A DNA stretch of 64,000 bases from NCBI GenBank assembly GCA_037013495.1, contig CM072802.1, positions 49,155,275 through 49,219,274 of the forward strand, read 5' to 3'. Numbering within the stretch: position 1 is the first letter of the stretch; the number at the start of each line of letters is the position of its first letter. Shown piece after piece: positions 24,158 through 35,343 of the stretch. The translations under genes and the position numbers were made by a program. The notes below the pieces were generated by a model. That model was not told where the DNA came from and did not search any database. It worked only from the letters and a program-made list of their open reading frames with translations. This stretch comes from Hippophae tibetana. Its lineage: Eukaryota > Streptophyta > Magnoliopsida > Rosales > Elaeagnaceae.

Positions 24158-25262
24158 CTAAGTTCAAGAACATGTCTATGAAACCTAAGTTAGTTGAGTC
24201 TCAATCCAATGTTATAGAGAAATCAAAATGCAAGAAAATATGGGTTAGGAAATGTTGTTTTTTCCTGATCACCTAACCATTTTTATTCTTTCATCTTGGT
24301 ATTTTTGTTAGAGTGCTTAAATGACCATAGGTGAGCAATATCTATTGTCTTTAATTTATTTATTAGTTAAACTTTAAAAAATAAAAAAATAGAAGTAAAT
24401 CCTTATCTGGCCAACACGGTATTGGACTTATTTAATACTTACATATACGTAACCTCTTTTTTAGTGACTCAACTTATTTTGACATTTATTGTATAAATGA
24501 TTCTACAATTTTGACTTATGCACATGTGATGATCGATGTTGACATAAACTTATTCACATACTCACGAACACATATTTATTTATATGATAAATAATCAAAA
24601 TTGGAGTTAGAAAAATAATGAGTTCTCAGTTGGTTGCGTACTCATTTGCGATTAAATGAATTTAATACTTTATGTGGCTATTTATGAAAATTTAAAAAAA
24701 AATTAATTAGATTTTTTCATTTACATATTATTTTAATTTATTACTTTTTTAATTGGTTTCTAATTTAGAAAGTCATAGAATTTAGAGAATTTACAACGCA
24801 TTGCACTTTTGTATTACTCTGATTTTACATTACTATATCTTTAGAAAGTGTTTAGCTTCGTTACTTTGTCTAATGTTTTGTCCTATTCGTATGTCAAAAA
24901 GGGGGAGAGAAAAATTTGTTTTACTTTCATGTTTTTATTTTGTTATGCATATAGAGGGAGAACATATTTAATTAAGCTTGATTGGTATGAATGCATACTA
25001 CATGACTATTCTTTATACTTCGCTTATTTTTGTGTAAACTGAATTTATGTACAATGAGGCTTTCAAGCCAAATTGTAGTATGCTTTGTTTATGTCATTTT
25101 AGTTATTTACAAGTTTATCAAGTTGCAACGAAGATGGATTCACCGGACTATAAGATAGTTTCACTATGGAGTCTGGGACATTATTGTTTTTATATCTTAT
25201 TTTTATAAGTGTCATGTAGTGAGTGAGATGGTTTGCCACACGAAAATGTCAAAGGGTGAGTT
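24158..25262 (+). other. Non-coding 3' internal region of the SIRE-like element
   Basis: About 1.1 kb without pol motifs. A purine run aaaaagggggagagaaaaatt at 24897-24917 resembles the tract often found after pol in SIRE-like elements, suggesting that pol was deleted between gag and this point. Confidence 0.55.
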
Positions 25263-26546
25263 TGTAAGGACTATGAGTATTGACTATTTTCGTAAACAAA
25301 ATATTTACCTGTAAATTTGTTTTTAGGACTCCTATCAAGTCTATCAGGAAAAGAAAAAAAAAATGCTCGAGTTTCAAATTATCGTACTCCAAGTATATCT
25401 TTTATAACTACGACAGATAAGATTATATTTATACATTTAATAGTACATGTTCATAAAAACAAATATTTTTTTTATGTGTCTTAATATTTTAAGATGTGAT
25501 TTAAAAATATTTTTTTTATTAAATATTTAAATGGGTCTTAGAATAATGAAATCCAAAATATTCTAACACTAATGCTAATAGATTATCATTATCTATATAT
25601 ATATATATATACGGTTAAATTGCGTGCTAAAAAAAAGCCCAACTACTGAAAAAAAAAAAACAACAAAGTCGCTGGTGCTGCAGGGAAGCTATTGGAAGGT
25701 ATATATATATATTGAAAGTCACTAGTGGAACTAATATAGATTGAAAGGTATATATATTGAAAGCCGCTGGTGGAATTAATATATATTGAAAGCACAAAGG
25801 CATGCAGTAAGTAATTAATATATTTTGTTTTACTTTAATTAATTTAATTGTTGTTGTTTATATTTTTTACGTATTTAGATTAAATATTTTTATCAAGAAT
25901 TATGATTATTTAATTTGATTATTAAATTTCAAAAAAATTATTTTTATTGAATTTGTATTTAATATTCTAGCTTTAAGATTTACTAGTTCATTTAATTTAA
26001 GTGACATATATTTTGAATCATCTAGTTAGTATTATTCATTATTAAATTCATCATTTGAATCATCTAGTTAGTATTATTCATTATTAAATTCATCATAAAA
26101 CAAACACAGACACTTGTGTTTTTTGTGCTAATATTTTTGTAATTGACTCGAGAACGGATATAATTAATGGGGAATTTATTAGAACGTTGGTCTAGAAACC
26201 GTTTACACTAACATTACAAACTGTGAAAATAGAATAAGGACTCGTAAGTAAAGTACATTGGGTCAATTTCTTAGAGAGGGTAGTATAAGATCGAGTTTGT
26301 ACTTGAACATTTGATTTTCATAGTGGAAAGTTAGGTGGTTCGGTGGTTTTTCTCTTAAGTCATGGTTGTGGCCTAATTTGTTTCCACTTAAAAATATCGT
26401 ATGTTATTCTTTTATTTCTGTACTTATTTTACATACAATTGCATATCTTACCGTTTTGTTTAGGTTATTAAATTATAAATTAATAAAAATTAAAAATAAA
26501 TTATTTACCCCCTAGGTTAATTAAGTCCATATCTTATAAACTTTTA
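25263..26546 (+). repeat. 3' LTR of the SIRE-like element (copy C)
   Basis: Starts tgtaaggactatgag and ends near ataaactttta. Complete at about 1284 bp, it matches copy A (6502-7796) along its length and copy B over its last 976 bases. Confidence 0.82.
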
Positions 26547-26766
26547 GTTACCAATTATAATTTAGTTAATTATTGCTATTTATTTTTAGTTATTTTAATT
26601 TTTCTTTCTTAAAACATAAAAACACAAAAAAATTGATTTTTATTTTTTAGTTTTAAAAATTAGTTTTTAAGAACATAATTTCCATAAGAATAATATTTTT
26701 TTTATTGTATTATTTGTTGCGATACGTATACTTACGTGTTCATTGCACATAATTCATATGCCAATA
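26547..26766 (+). repeat. 5' LTR of the gypsy element, last part
   Basis: Aligns with the end of the 3' LTR at about 34310-34570, sharing blocks such as cgatacgtatacttacgtg / cgatacgtatacttgcgtt. It ends just before the primer-binding site. Confidence 0.75.
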
Positions 26767-26772
26767 AAGTTT

Positions 26773-26790
26773 TTGGCGTTGTTGACGGGA
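26773..26790 (+). other. Primer-binding site of the gypsy element
   Basis: The sequence ttggcgttgttgacggga is a slightly mutated form of the TGGCGCCGTTGCCGGGGA site common in plant gypsy elements. Confidence 0.75.
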
Positions 26791-26952
26791 TTATGAATAT
26801 TAGAAATTAATTTTTTATTTTAGTTATTTTTCTTTATTTATTTTTTAGTTAATATATATATTTTTTTAAATTTTAACTTAATTTATTTAGTCATTTATTT
26901 TTAATTTAGACATCTCCTTTTGTTCAATTAGAAACATAATTGAGTCTTTTGT

Positions 26953-28370
26953 ATGAGTAGGGTACGTAAGAGAGAAATTTTATCATTAGATCTTGAAATT
27001 AAGCATACTTTGAGATCAATAAAAAACAAGTTGTTACCAGAGTGAAAGAAATAACTAATCCATTATAAATAAACAATAATGAGCTAAATTTGAATAACCA
27101 TGTGCCTTTAATGATGATATAGATAGATCTATAAACCAATATGCAAGGCCTATGTTAGAAGGGTTGAATATAAGAATTACAAGGCCAAACATTCAAGCTA
27201 CTCATTTTGAGCTAAAGCCAATGATGTTTCAAATGCTACAAATAGTTAAACAATTCAGCGGATTACCAACAGAGGATCCTCATTTACATCTTAGATTGTT
27301 TATTGAAGTTGAAAATTCATTTAAATTAAGTGATGTGACCGAAGAGTCATTTAGGCTTAGATTATTCCCTCACTTTTTGTGAATCGTTCTCATGCTTGAA
27401 TAAACTCTTTGCCACCTAATTCCATTACAACTTGGAATGGTTTAGCAAAGAAATTATTGATGAAATACTTCCCATAAGCAAAGAATATCAAGCTTAGGAA
27501 TGACATTACCTCCTACCAATAATATAATGGAAAATCTTTATACGAAGCATGGGAAAGATTCAAAGAATTTCCAAGGAAGTGTTTTCACCATGGTATATCC
27601 CTTATTGGATCCAAATGGATACTTTCTACAATGGTCTCAATGCTCAAACAAGAACCATTGTTTATGCATCCACTAATGGAGCTCTGCTAGAAAAATCTTA
27701 CAATCACGCTTATGATTACTTGAGAAAATGGCTAGCAATAATTATCAATGGCCAATGGATAGAATGGTAGCCATGAGAAGAGTAGTCAGAGTGCATGAGG
27801 TAAATGATATCATGAAACTTACAACTCAAGTGTCATCTTTGGTAAATCTTTTGAAGGCTTAAAACTCGCCAACGAGTATAAACCATGTCTTAGATTCAAG
27901 GGTGTCTTGTGTGTTTTGTGAGGGAGCACATTTTTTTGATAATTTTCCAAATAATCCTGAATCAGTACTCTATGTGGATAATATGAACCAAAAGAATAAT
28001 CCATACTCAAACACATATAACCCAGGATGGAGACAACATCCAAAATTCTCTTAGAGTAATAACAACAATAAAGGTGGTAATCAATTCAACAATCAATCAT
28101 TTCCACCACCAGGTTTTCAACAATGAAGCCACCTATGGAGGACAATACAAATTCATTAATAGGAATGATGAAAGACTTCATCCAATCAGTAAATACAAAA
28201 GTGTCCACTCAAGCGGCTTCAATTAAAAATTTAGAGACTCAAATGGGACAACTTTCCTTAGCCATAAGTCAAAGTCCTTAAGGTATACTTCCAAGTGACA
28301 CAATTATAAACCTAAGAAGAAAATGTAAGGAGCATTGCAATGCTATAGCCTTTACATGTAGTTTTTAAAA
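26953..28370 (+). pseudogene. Athila-like gypsy gag pseudogene
   Basis: Starts with MSRVRKREILSLDLEI, the basic opening of Athila-type gag, and stops after about 30 codons. Further blocks in shifting frames include IQATHFELKPMMFQMLQ and FSGLPTEDPHLHLRLFIEV with SFRLRLFPHFL (27152-27382), the retrotransposon gag core. Later come a Cys-containing block CVFCEGAHFFDNFP and YSNTYNPGWRQHPKFS near 27900-28055. The product would form the capsid. At least six stops or frameshifts show the gene is dead. Confidence 0.8.
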
Positions 28371-28373
28371 TTT

Positions 28374-29197
28374 TTGTATGTCTTCAAGAAGTTGCACATA
28401 AATATACCTTTTGTAAATGCACTTGAACAAATTCCTTCTTATGCCAAATTTTTGAATGACATATTGTCTAAGAAAATGACGCTTGAAGATAATGAAACTA
28501 TAACCCTGACGGGAGGTTATAGAGCCATCCTTGCTAGAAAACTATCCCAAAAATGAAATATATAGGTAGTTTTGACATCCCTTGCATTATTAGGAATTTC
28601 CACTTTGAGAAAACCCTGTGTGACTTGGGTTCTAGCATTAATCTTATGTCATTATCAATTTTCAAAAGATTAGGGATTGTTCAAGCCAAATCCACTTAAA
28701 TAACATTACAAATGATAGATAGATCAATTAATAGATTTCGAGTTGTGGTAGAAGATGTGTTAGTAAAAGTAGACAAGTTCATCTTTCCAACGGATTTCAT
28801 TGTATTAGACATGGAAGATGACCATAAAATTCTTATCATACTTGGTCGTCCATTCTTAGCAACCAAAAAAACACTCATTAATGTACAAAAAGGTGAGTTT
28901 ACATTGAGAGTGCAAGATGAACAAGTAATGTTTAAAGTTTTTAAAGCATCTAAACCCCCTAATATTGATAATGTTAATGAATGCTTTAAGATAAATTTTA
29001 CTAATTGTGATGATAACTTAAAAGAATCTATTGAGTCGCCCATACTTAAGACTATTACATATGTTGTTATAGACAATGAAGTAAACTCACCAATAAACAA
29101 CTCAATCATTTTTAGTTTTGAAAGTATGAAATCTATAATTGATATTGTTGATTATGTGAACTATTTGGAAGCTACACCACCCATATGTATACCATAA
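28374..29197 (+). pseudogene. Athila-like gypsy aspartic protease region
   Basis: The part 28374-28556 encodes FKKLHINIPFVNALEQIPSYAKFL, which precedes the protease in Athila-type polyproteins. A frameshift follows. The next block reads FHFEKTLCDLGSSINLMSLSIF (about 28595-28665); DLGSS sits at the position of the catalytic D-T/L-G motif. The open frame 28712-29197 (161 residues) carries VVVEDVLVKVDKFIFPTDFIVLDME and the ILGRPFLAT motif, the usual end of this retropepsin fold. It would cleave the polyprotein. After residue 161 the frame ends where reverse transcriptase would be expected. Confidence 0.83.
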
Positions 29198-29309
29198 TAT
29201 TGTTATGGAGAATTTTGAGATAAGCTCAAGGCTTAGATCATCTATTGAAGGGAAATTAAGTTTAGACCTCATACTTTTACCTTACTATCTCAATCAAGTG
29301 AGAAAGTGA

Positions 29310-29550
29310 AAGAGTCCAACAAAGAGATGAAAAAGATGTTGAGAATACATAAATTAAATGAGTTACGATAGAGTGCATTTATGAATGCCAAAAAGTAAAA
29401 AAATAAAACAAAAATATGACATGATAAGAGGATTGAGCACCGTGTTTTTAAACCGAAACATAAAGTATTATTGAAAAAATCAAGACTCAAATTATTTTTG
29501 GGTAAACTCAAAAGTAAATGGACACATAGAGATATACCTTAGGACTTGTT
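29310..29550 (+). pseudogene. Gypsy integrase C-terminal remnant
   Basis: Broken frames give HDKRIEHRVFKPKHKVLL followed by SRLKLFLGKLKSKW. This is the end of a gypsy integrase, the module after the catalytic core that usually reads HDK..., VLLxxSRLKLFPGKLKSRWxGPF. The GPF end is replaced by unrelated residues. It directly follows the protease region, so about 3 kb encoding reverse transcriptase, RNase H and the integrase core has been deleted between roughly 29230 and 29310. Confidence 0.72.
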
Positions 29551-29574
29551 ATAATCGTCTAGTCAAGGACATTA

Positions 29575-31239
29575 AACGTGACACTAGTTGGGAGGCAACC
29601 CAACAATATTTTACTTCTATATATTTTTTGTAGGTGAATAAATATAGAAAAAAATGGTGCAACAAGATTGAGCAGTTTTAATGATTGATATGGTATACCA
29701 AAGCTAAGGGAGTTTTCTTTCCTTTTATTTTTTCATATTTATATGTGCATATTGAGGACAATGTGAAATTTAAGTTTGGGGGAGGGAACTTCATTCTCTA
29801 TTTTAGTATTTAGTATGCATTTTAAAAAATTTAGGAATTTTTTTTATTTATAGGATATTTTTTAATCATGGTTTGGGTAGAAATTTATAAATATTTGAAA
29901 ACTAAATGCATGCATGCTTGATATAAAATATATGAACTCAATGATAAAAATTGGGTTTCATGACTAGGATAAGGAATGTAGCATGCTCATTAACATACTT
30001 ACATTAATCATGTGATATGTGATAACTGTATTTTATATAGTTATTTTTACCTATTTTATTAATTAAAATTGCTATGTTCTTAATGTTTTTAGTTAATTTT
30101 AGTTTAATAAATTAGTATTTATTGTTTTTTTTTAAATATTTTAATAAAAATTAAATACAAACACATGGCTTGTTAGTTTTGATTGGGTTTATTCAAATTT
30201 TTATGCATATGTTCACAATTGATTTTGATGTTCTTATTGAGAGAAAATTTGTAGTGAGTTATGTGAGTTGATGAGATCTACTAGGTTTTAGAATCTATTT
30301 GATCATCCCTTGAGGCGAAATCCTAAATAGTATTTAGCAAAAGAGATTATTTAGGCCTTATTTGGATTGATTGAGCTTTTCAAGTTAGCCATTGTTAATA
30401 TCTATAGTCATCTATTTGAACCCAACAAAGAACCTTTCATATCTCTAAGCCATGTGTTATGCCTAATTAATAAGCATTACATTTACTCTTGCACCTTTAG
30501 CTTGTATGAAAAGAAAAAATTGCAATCATGTGTTATGCTATAAAGTAAGGTAAAATGTAATGCACCTTATAAAAAAAAAGCAAAAAAAGCAAAACTCACT
30601 ACATAATTATCCCTCTAAAGAAAAAGAAAATAAAATTGAAAATAGGTTTGAGGGTGTTGTGAAGTTACAAAAAAAGATGTGGAATAAAAGATTCTAAAAA
30701 GAATGATAAGAAAGTGACACTAAAAAATCAAGTTAAAGCTCAATTGTAGTTAAAAAATACATAATGAATAAAAAGAAAACTAAGCTGTTGAAAGAGTCTA
30801 AATGTCTTCATTTATCAATTCCTCACCTAATCCTTACATTACAAGCATGTAAAATCCTTATTGATATTTAGATAAATATATATTTATACTAGTGAGATGG
30901 ATGTGAAAAATAAACTTATGAGACTTGTTCTAAGATTGAATTGATTAACATGCTCATATAGGTTGTTTTCATGAATGCATTGGATGATATCATATGCAAC
31001 ACACACACACACACACAAATCATTTCATGAAAAACCTTGTATATCTTCATATTGATGGAGTGTTGATTGATGACTGTAAGAACCTCCTTGTCATAGAATT
31101 GTACCAATTTTGAGAGAGATAGTTTTTGTTAAATATACATGTATTAATAGATATATATTTATGAATATACTACCTATATCATTTTATTTAATTAGACTTG
31201 GCTTTACTCAAGGAAAAGCAAAGAGTTAAGTTGGGGGTG
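29575..31239 (+). other. 3' non-coding region and polypurine tract of the gypsy element
   Basis: Contains a small hairpin at about 29588-29605 (ttgggaggcaacccaa) and a first purine-rich motif, aagtttgggggaggga, near 29772. A (CA)n run lies at 30999-31016. A polypurine tract aagttgggggtg directly before 31240 primes plus-strand synthesis. A 110-base block from about 30018 resembles the start of the TGATAACTG LTR family seen at 5190 and 42051. No genes. Confidence 0.6.
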
Positions 31240-34200
31240 TGATGACTCTATAAAATTAAAGTCATTAGTGCATTTTTTTCTTAATATTTACTAGTTTCAT
31301 TCAATAAGTAGTATTTTTAGTGTTAAAATTTTAAAATATAAACTTTTTAGTGCAAATGGGTGAAAATATAATTTTTAATTTTTTTGAGATTTTTCTAGAT
31401 TTTTTATGAATTTTTAACGTATGACCAATTAGAAGATGTTACGTGGATTCCACATAAATGAGAGAGCTAACGGATCAAGCCACATGCATGCCATGCAATC
31501 AGAGCAGGAAAATCATGCAAAATTACGTGTATAGAGTGATGTAGTGCTTTGACACATGTAAGCATTGCGTTCGTTTCGAGTTCACTGCACAGTCAACTTT
31601 CATGCAACGTGTAATCATGCTACTCATCCATTTCTTCCAATTGTGTGCCATGCCATCCGCAAGTGCGATTCATACATCACCGCGTGTCTCTAACGCAATG
31701 AGCGTTGACCGATACCAATCCTTCCTACCACGTGTCGCGCTCTAATTTGTCCATTGAATTATGCGTGCCACATGTCTCTTTCTATTCATCAACGCTATTA
31801 ATTTTGCTATTTTTGTATCTCAACCCTTGATCTAAAGTTGATCTGACGGTCCAGATTCTACCTAAGTTATATTTAACCACCTAATTGCCCCATAAAATTC
31901 AGTCTAAATTAACATAATTTTTATCAGTTTTTGGAGCTAAAAACGGAGAAAAATAAAGAAAATTCAAGAGATTGATTATTTTTCTTCTTCTTCTCATTTC
32001 TTTATTAATTTTTATGTTTTTTTATGAAAAATATGAGCTTTATAAACAAAATTATGTCTAATTAATTTATTAATCTAGGGGTCTTATGAACCTAATTTTC
32101 ATCATGTGATAATATATAATATTTTATCTCAAATTATGATTTCAATTTAATTATATTATTTAATATAATTTTTATACTATTAATTGTTTGACAAATAATT
32201 GCTCTGGCAATTAAATAGATTTCAAAGAATTATTTAATTTTTTGTCTTTATTAAATAACATACATAGTTTCTAGGCAGAGATGTATGATTCTTTTGTATG
32301 TGACTCATGAGTGCTCAAAAATCACTAAAATTAACATGATTTTATGCATATTAATTGATTAAAAATATATCTATTTATATGATTTTATCATATATTTATA
32401 TAAATTTGTCTTTTTCAGAATCAGGGGTATTTTTATTATTTTTCAGGTATTTTTGCTTAAAAACATAACTTAAAAGACTCAAAGAAGGAATACTAGAGGC
32501 AATACATCACAAATATATTAATAAATAAATGAGGAAAGGTCAACAAATATGAAAAAATTGGACAAAATAGGTCAAAAAGGTCAAAAAAGAGGAAATCGTG
32601 CCGCCGCGTCACCCAGTTGCCTAGTATCGCGCCAGCCGCGTGCGCCTCTATGCGCCACTAGTGCCTTCCGCGCGCTGCTTCCATTTGTGTCCCAATCCGC
32701 GCGTAGCCGCCCCACGTCATGCTGACGTCATCAAATGATATCATCATTCACCATTCCGCGTTTCCACAATTTTTTATCATTTTTTCACCCACTTTTTCTT
32801 ACCATCCTCACCTATAAATACCCCCATTTTCTTCACAATCAAACACATGTTCTCTTTTCTTTCTTTCTCTCATTTCTTAGTTTTTAAGCTTTTCTTAGTT
32901 TTTAGTTTTTCTTAGTTAGTTTTTCTTAGTTTTAGAGTTCTTCTCTTTTTGAGAAGAACTAGTTATGTTTTTGTAATTTATTTGCTTTTTGATTCAATAA
33001 ATGGGAGTGAAAATTCCATTTGGAGGTTTTCCAGCAACGGGAATAGCATCGAAGTACTGTAAGGATTTTATTTTCTTTATAGTTATTTTTTATGCTTTAT
33101 TCTTACATGTTATATTTAATTTATCTGTGATTAAATTTAACTTTGCTGACTATTTGTAAACATGATATAATAATAACGTTGTTATGCTTGCGAAATATTA
33201 AATAGGTAAAAATCTCTAAAATGAATTGATTTTATTTTTATTCACGATTTTATATTAAGAATGTTAGAGAGAAATATATTATTTTTCATTACAAACTTAA
33301 ATCTGAAAATTAGATTTTAAGGTTTAGTTATCCGGTTTAATTTAGAGTAGTGCTCTTTTATTTGTTGGTACAATCGCCCGTTTGTTAGAGTGAAGCTCTA
33401 TTTCAAAAGTTTTTATAAGAATTATTATGTGAAAATGTATTGACAACATGTTTTCAGTAGTGGTTTTAAAACTTGAAAGTTAGTACTCGGATAATTCAAT
33501 TCTTAGGTTTAATTTGGACACCTTGAATAAAGTTTAAACTGTCTAACCCCACCAAAGGTGGCATTTAAATGTTTCATTTTCAATCTCTTAGAAAAAGGAA
33601 TTAATTTAACTAACCAAATTAGTTAACAACCCCACCCATAGGTGTTAATTGATTTGTTTAGTTAACAAAGAATATCTAACCCCACCAAAGGTGGTATTCA
33701 TATAAAAAAAAGAGAATCAATAAATATTAATTTATATCTTTAATAACCTAAATAATATGAGCAAACATAATTAACTTAGTTATTATATCCATAAATACTC
33801 CACTATTATAAATAATAAAGTTTGCATAAACATTTATTGAATCTATATCTATGTTTATTTTAATGTTATTAGATTAGAAACACAAAAACCAAACTATCGT
33901 GACAGGATGTTTAGGATTTAATTTCATTTTTAAAAGTTTGAATAATAAATTAAAAACCACATATATTCCTTCCTTAGATACACCTTGGGAGTATACTTAT
34001 CATTTTCTACGAAATGATTCGTGCACTTGCGAGAGTTTTATAAATATAAAACCAAAGTATTGGCAGAATCGGTGATGCCGGTTTTCGCTCATCAGTGACC
34101 TATAATTGATGAAATTAATGAGTAGTATGCAATTTAATTGACATGAGAGTATGATTAGACGTTTACTTGAGAAAAGAATACATGTTGGGTTGGATTCAAT

Positions 34201-34570
34201 TGATCATGTAATTATTTGATAATTTATATTAAGGGAATCTTAGTTATTTACTTGTTTAGAAAATTAGTAGATTAAGTTTTCCTAGATATATTTTTTATAT
34301 ATATCTTCTTAGTTTCCAATTCTGATTTAATTAATTATTATTATTTCTTTTTAGTTCTTTTAATTTTGCTTTCTTAATATATAAAAATACAACAAAATTA
34401 GTTTTAAAAATTATTCTAGATATATTTTCTCATATATCTTTATTTTTTTAGTTTTAAAAATTAATTTTTTATAACATAATTTTCTTGAGAACGGTCTTTT
34501 TTTATCATTATATTACTTATTACGATACGTATACTTGCGTTTTCATTATACACAATTGGTGTTCCAATCA
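31240..34570 (+). repeat. 3' LTR of the gypsy element, with a probable nested LTR
   Basis: 31240-32080 aligns with the 5' LTR start (20347-21190) and about 34300-34570 with its end (26547-26766). The middle, about 32100-34100, has no counterpart in the 5' LTR, either because it is a nested insertion or because the 5' copy was deleted there. The right end ttccaatca is followed by taatc, close to the left flank taatt. Confidence 0.7.
32100..34080 (+). repeat. Probable nested gypsy LTR
   Basis: The interval looks like an LTR in its own right. It has a TATA box cctataaatac at 32811-32821, a pyrimidine-rich leader (ttcttagttttt repeats), and an end-like stretch cgtgcacttgcgagagtttt at about 34019-34038. 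A weak primer-binding-like sequence, attggcagaatcggtgatgcc, begins near 34049. No partner LTR and no clear target duplication were found, so boundaries are approximate. Confidence 0.4.
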
Positions 34571-35343
34571 TAATCCAAATAAACTTACAAACTAAGTTTT
34601 GATTTGGGCTCTTTGTCTACTAATTCCATGTAATGTATCTAGATTAAGAAATAATTGTAGCATATGCCAATTCCATTCAAAGAAGCATTTGTAAGTTGAC
34701 TACCCTTTGTGATGTGATTCTGAGATGATCCATTCTACACCGAAATGTTGAAAGCCTTTGATGTATGGAATCTAAGGATCAGTCTATATATTATTATTTT
34801 TTCATTGCCAATTTGATAGCAAAGACAAAGTTTTAGTATTTCCTTTGATTTCCAAATCCCTTTCCAAAAAATGAGTCACCAGGTTTAGGGACAATATCCA
34901 TAATGTTAATACGGCGACAATATTTGCTCAATAAGATTGAGACTCACATTTTATCTGCCTTGATTGCCAAATTCCATCTTAATTTAGAAATAAGGGCCAT
35001 GTTTAAATGATGAAAAGATCGAAACCCCAATCTTCCAAAATCCTTAGATAAGCACATATATTCTCAACTTTTTAAAGCAAGAGTCAACTTTATTACAAAT
35101 AGAAATAGGAATTTGAAAAGTACTCATGATATAAACTTGAATAGATTGAAAGATCTATTTGATAAGAGTACTCTTTCCTGCATTAGATAGAAATTTTGAT
35201 CTATACCCTTCATTAAGTTTAGAGATTTTGTCCAGGATATAATTAAAATCTCTTGTTTTGTTCTTTTGTACTATGTGACATATGTTAAATTGAGAATGTA
35301 AAATGTTAATAATTGTGTAATCATCTATATCACCTCTGTATTC
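34571..35343 (-). pseudogene. LINE ORF2 fragment, reverse transcriptase C-terminal part
   Basis: On the minus strand: ILDKISKLNEGYRSKFLSNAGKSTLIKS, then broken frames with FQIPISICNKVDSCFKK, then GFRSFHHLNMALISKLRWNL. This is the conserved stretch after the YxDD block of plant non-LTR retroelements (pattern W..K.LS.AGK.TLIKS ... G.G.R....N.A...K..W). The piece is 5'-truncated where the RLP gene begins and continues at 20346 after the inserted gypsy element. It copies RNA at the target site in live elements; this copy has many stops. Confidence 0.8.

Larger units (their letters stand above)
21208..26546 (+). mobile_element. SIRE-like copia derivative with gag only
   Basis: A 5.3-kb element nested in the gypsy 5' LTR. 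The 5' LTR lacks about its first 308 bases; the 3' LTR is complete. A tRNA-Met type primer-binding site (tggtatcaaagtag) is at 22191-22204 and a polypurine-like tract (gtcaaagggtgagtt) directly precedes 25263. Between them only a gag-like gene is found. No protease, integrase or reverse transcriptase motif is visible in 24158-25262. It therefore looks like a non-autonomous deletion derivative. The SIRE/Maximus lineage is inferred from the long coiled-coil gag with two zinc knuckles. Confidence 0.8.
20347..34570 (+). mobile_element. Athila-like gypsy retrotransposon, internally deleted and carrying nested elements
   Basis: A 14.2-kb plus-strand insertion in a LINE. Its LTRs start TGATGACTC at 20347 and 31240. 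The 5' LTR is interrupted by the SIRE-like element and resumes at 26547-26766. A primer-binding site follows at 26773-26790, then gag and protease, then a short integrase C-terminal remnant, then a polypurine tract (aagttgggggtg) before the 3' LTR. Reverse transcriptase, RNase H and the integrase core are absent. Near-identical 5-base flanks (taatt at 20342-20346, taatc at 34571-34575) fit a target duplication with one change. The LTRs have diverged strongly, so this is an old insertion. The Athila lineage is inferred from protein motifs and the layout. Confidence 0.8.

Noticed and set aside
24848-25042. Possible env-like frame after gag in the SIRE-like element
   Set aside because: 64 codons with some hydrophobic text but no signal peptide, cleavage motif or conserved Cys pattern.
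30018-30130. Start of a TGATAACTG LTR
   Set aside because: Only about 110 bases match; no end, no target duplication, so not called as a separate element.
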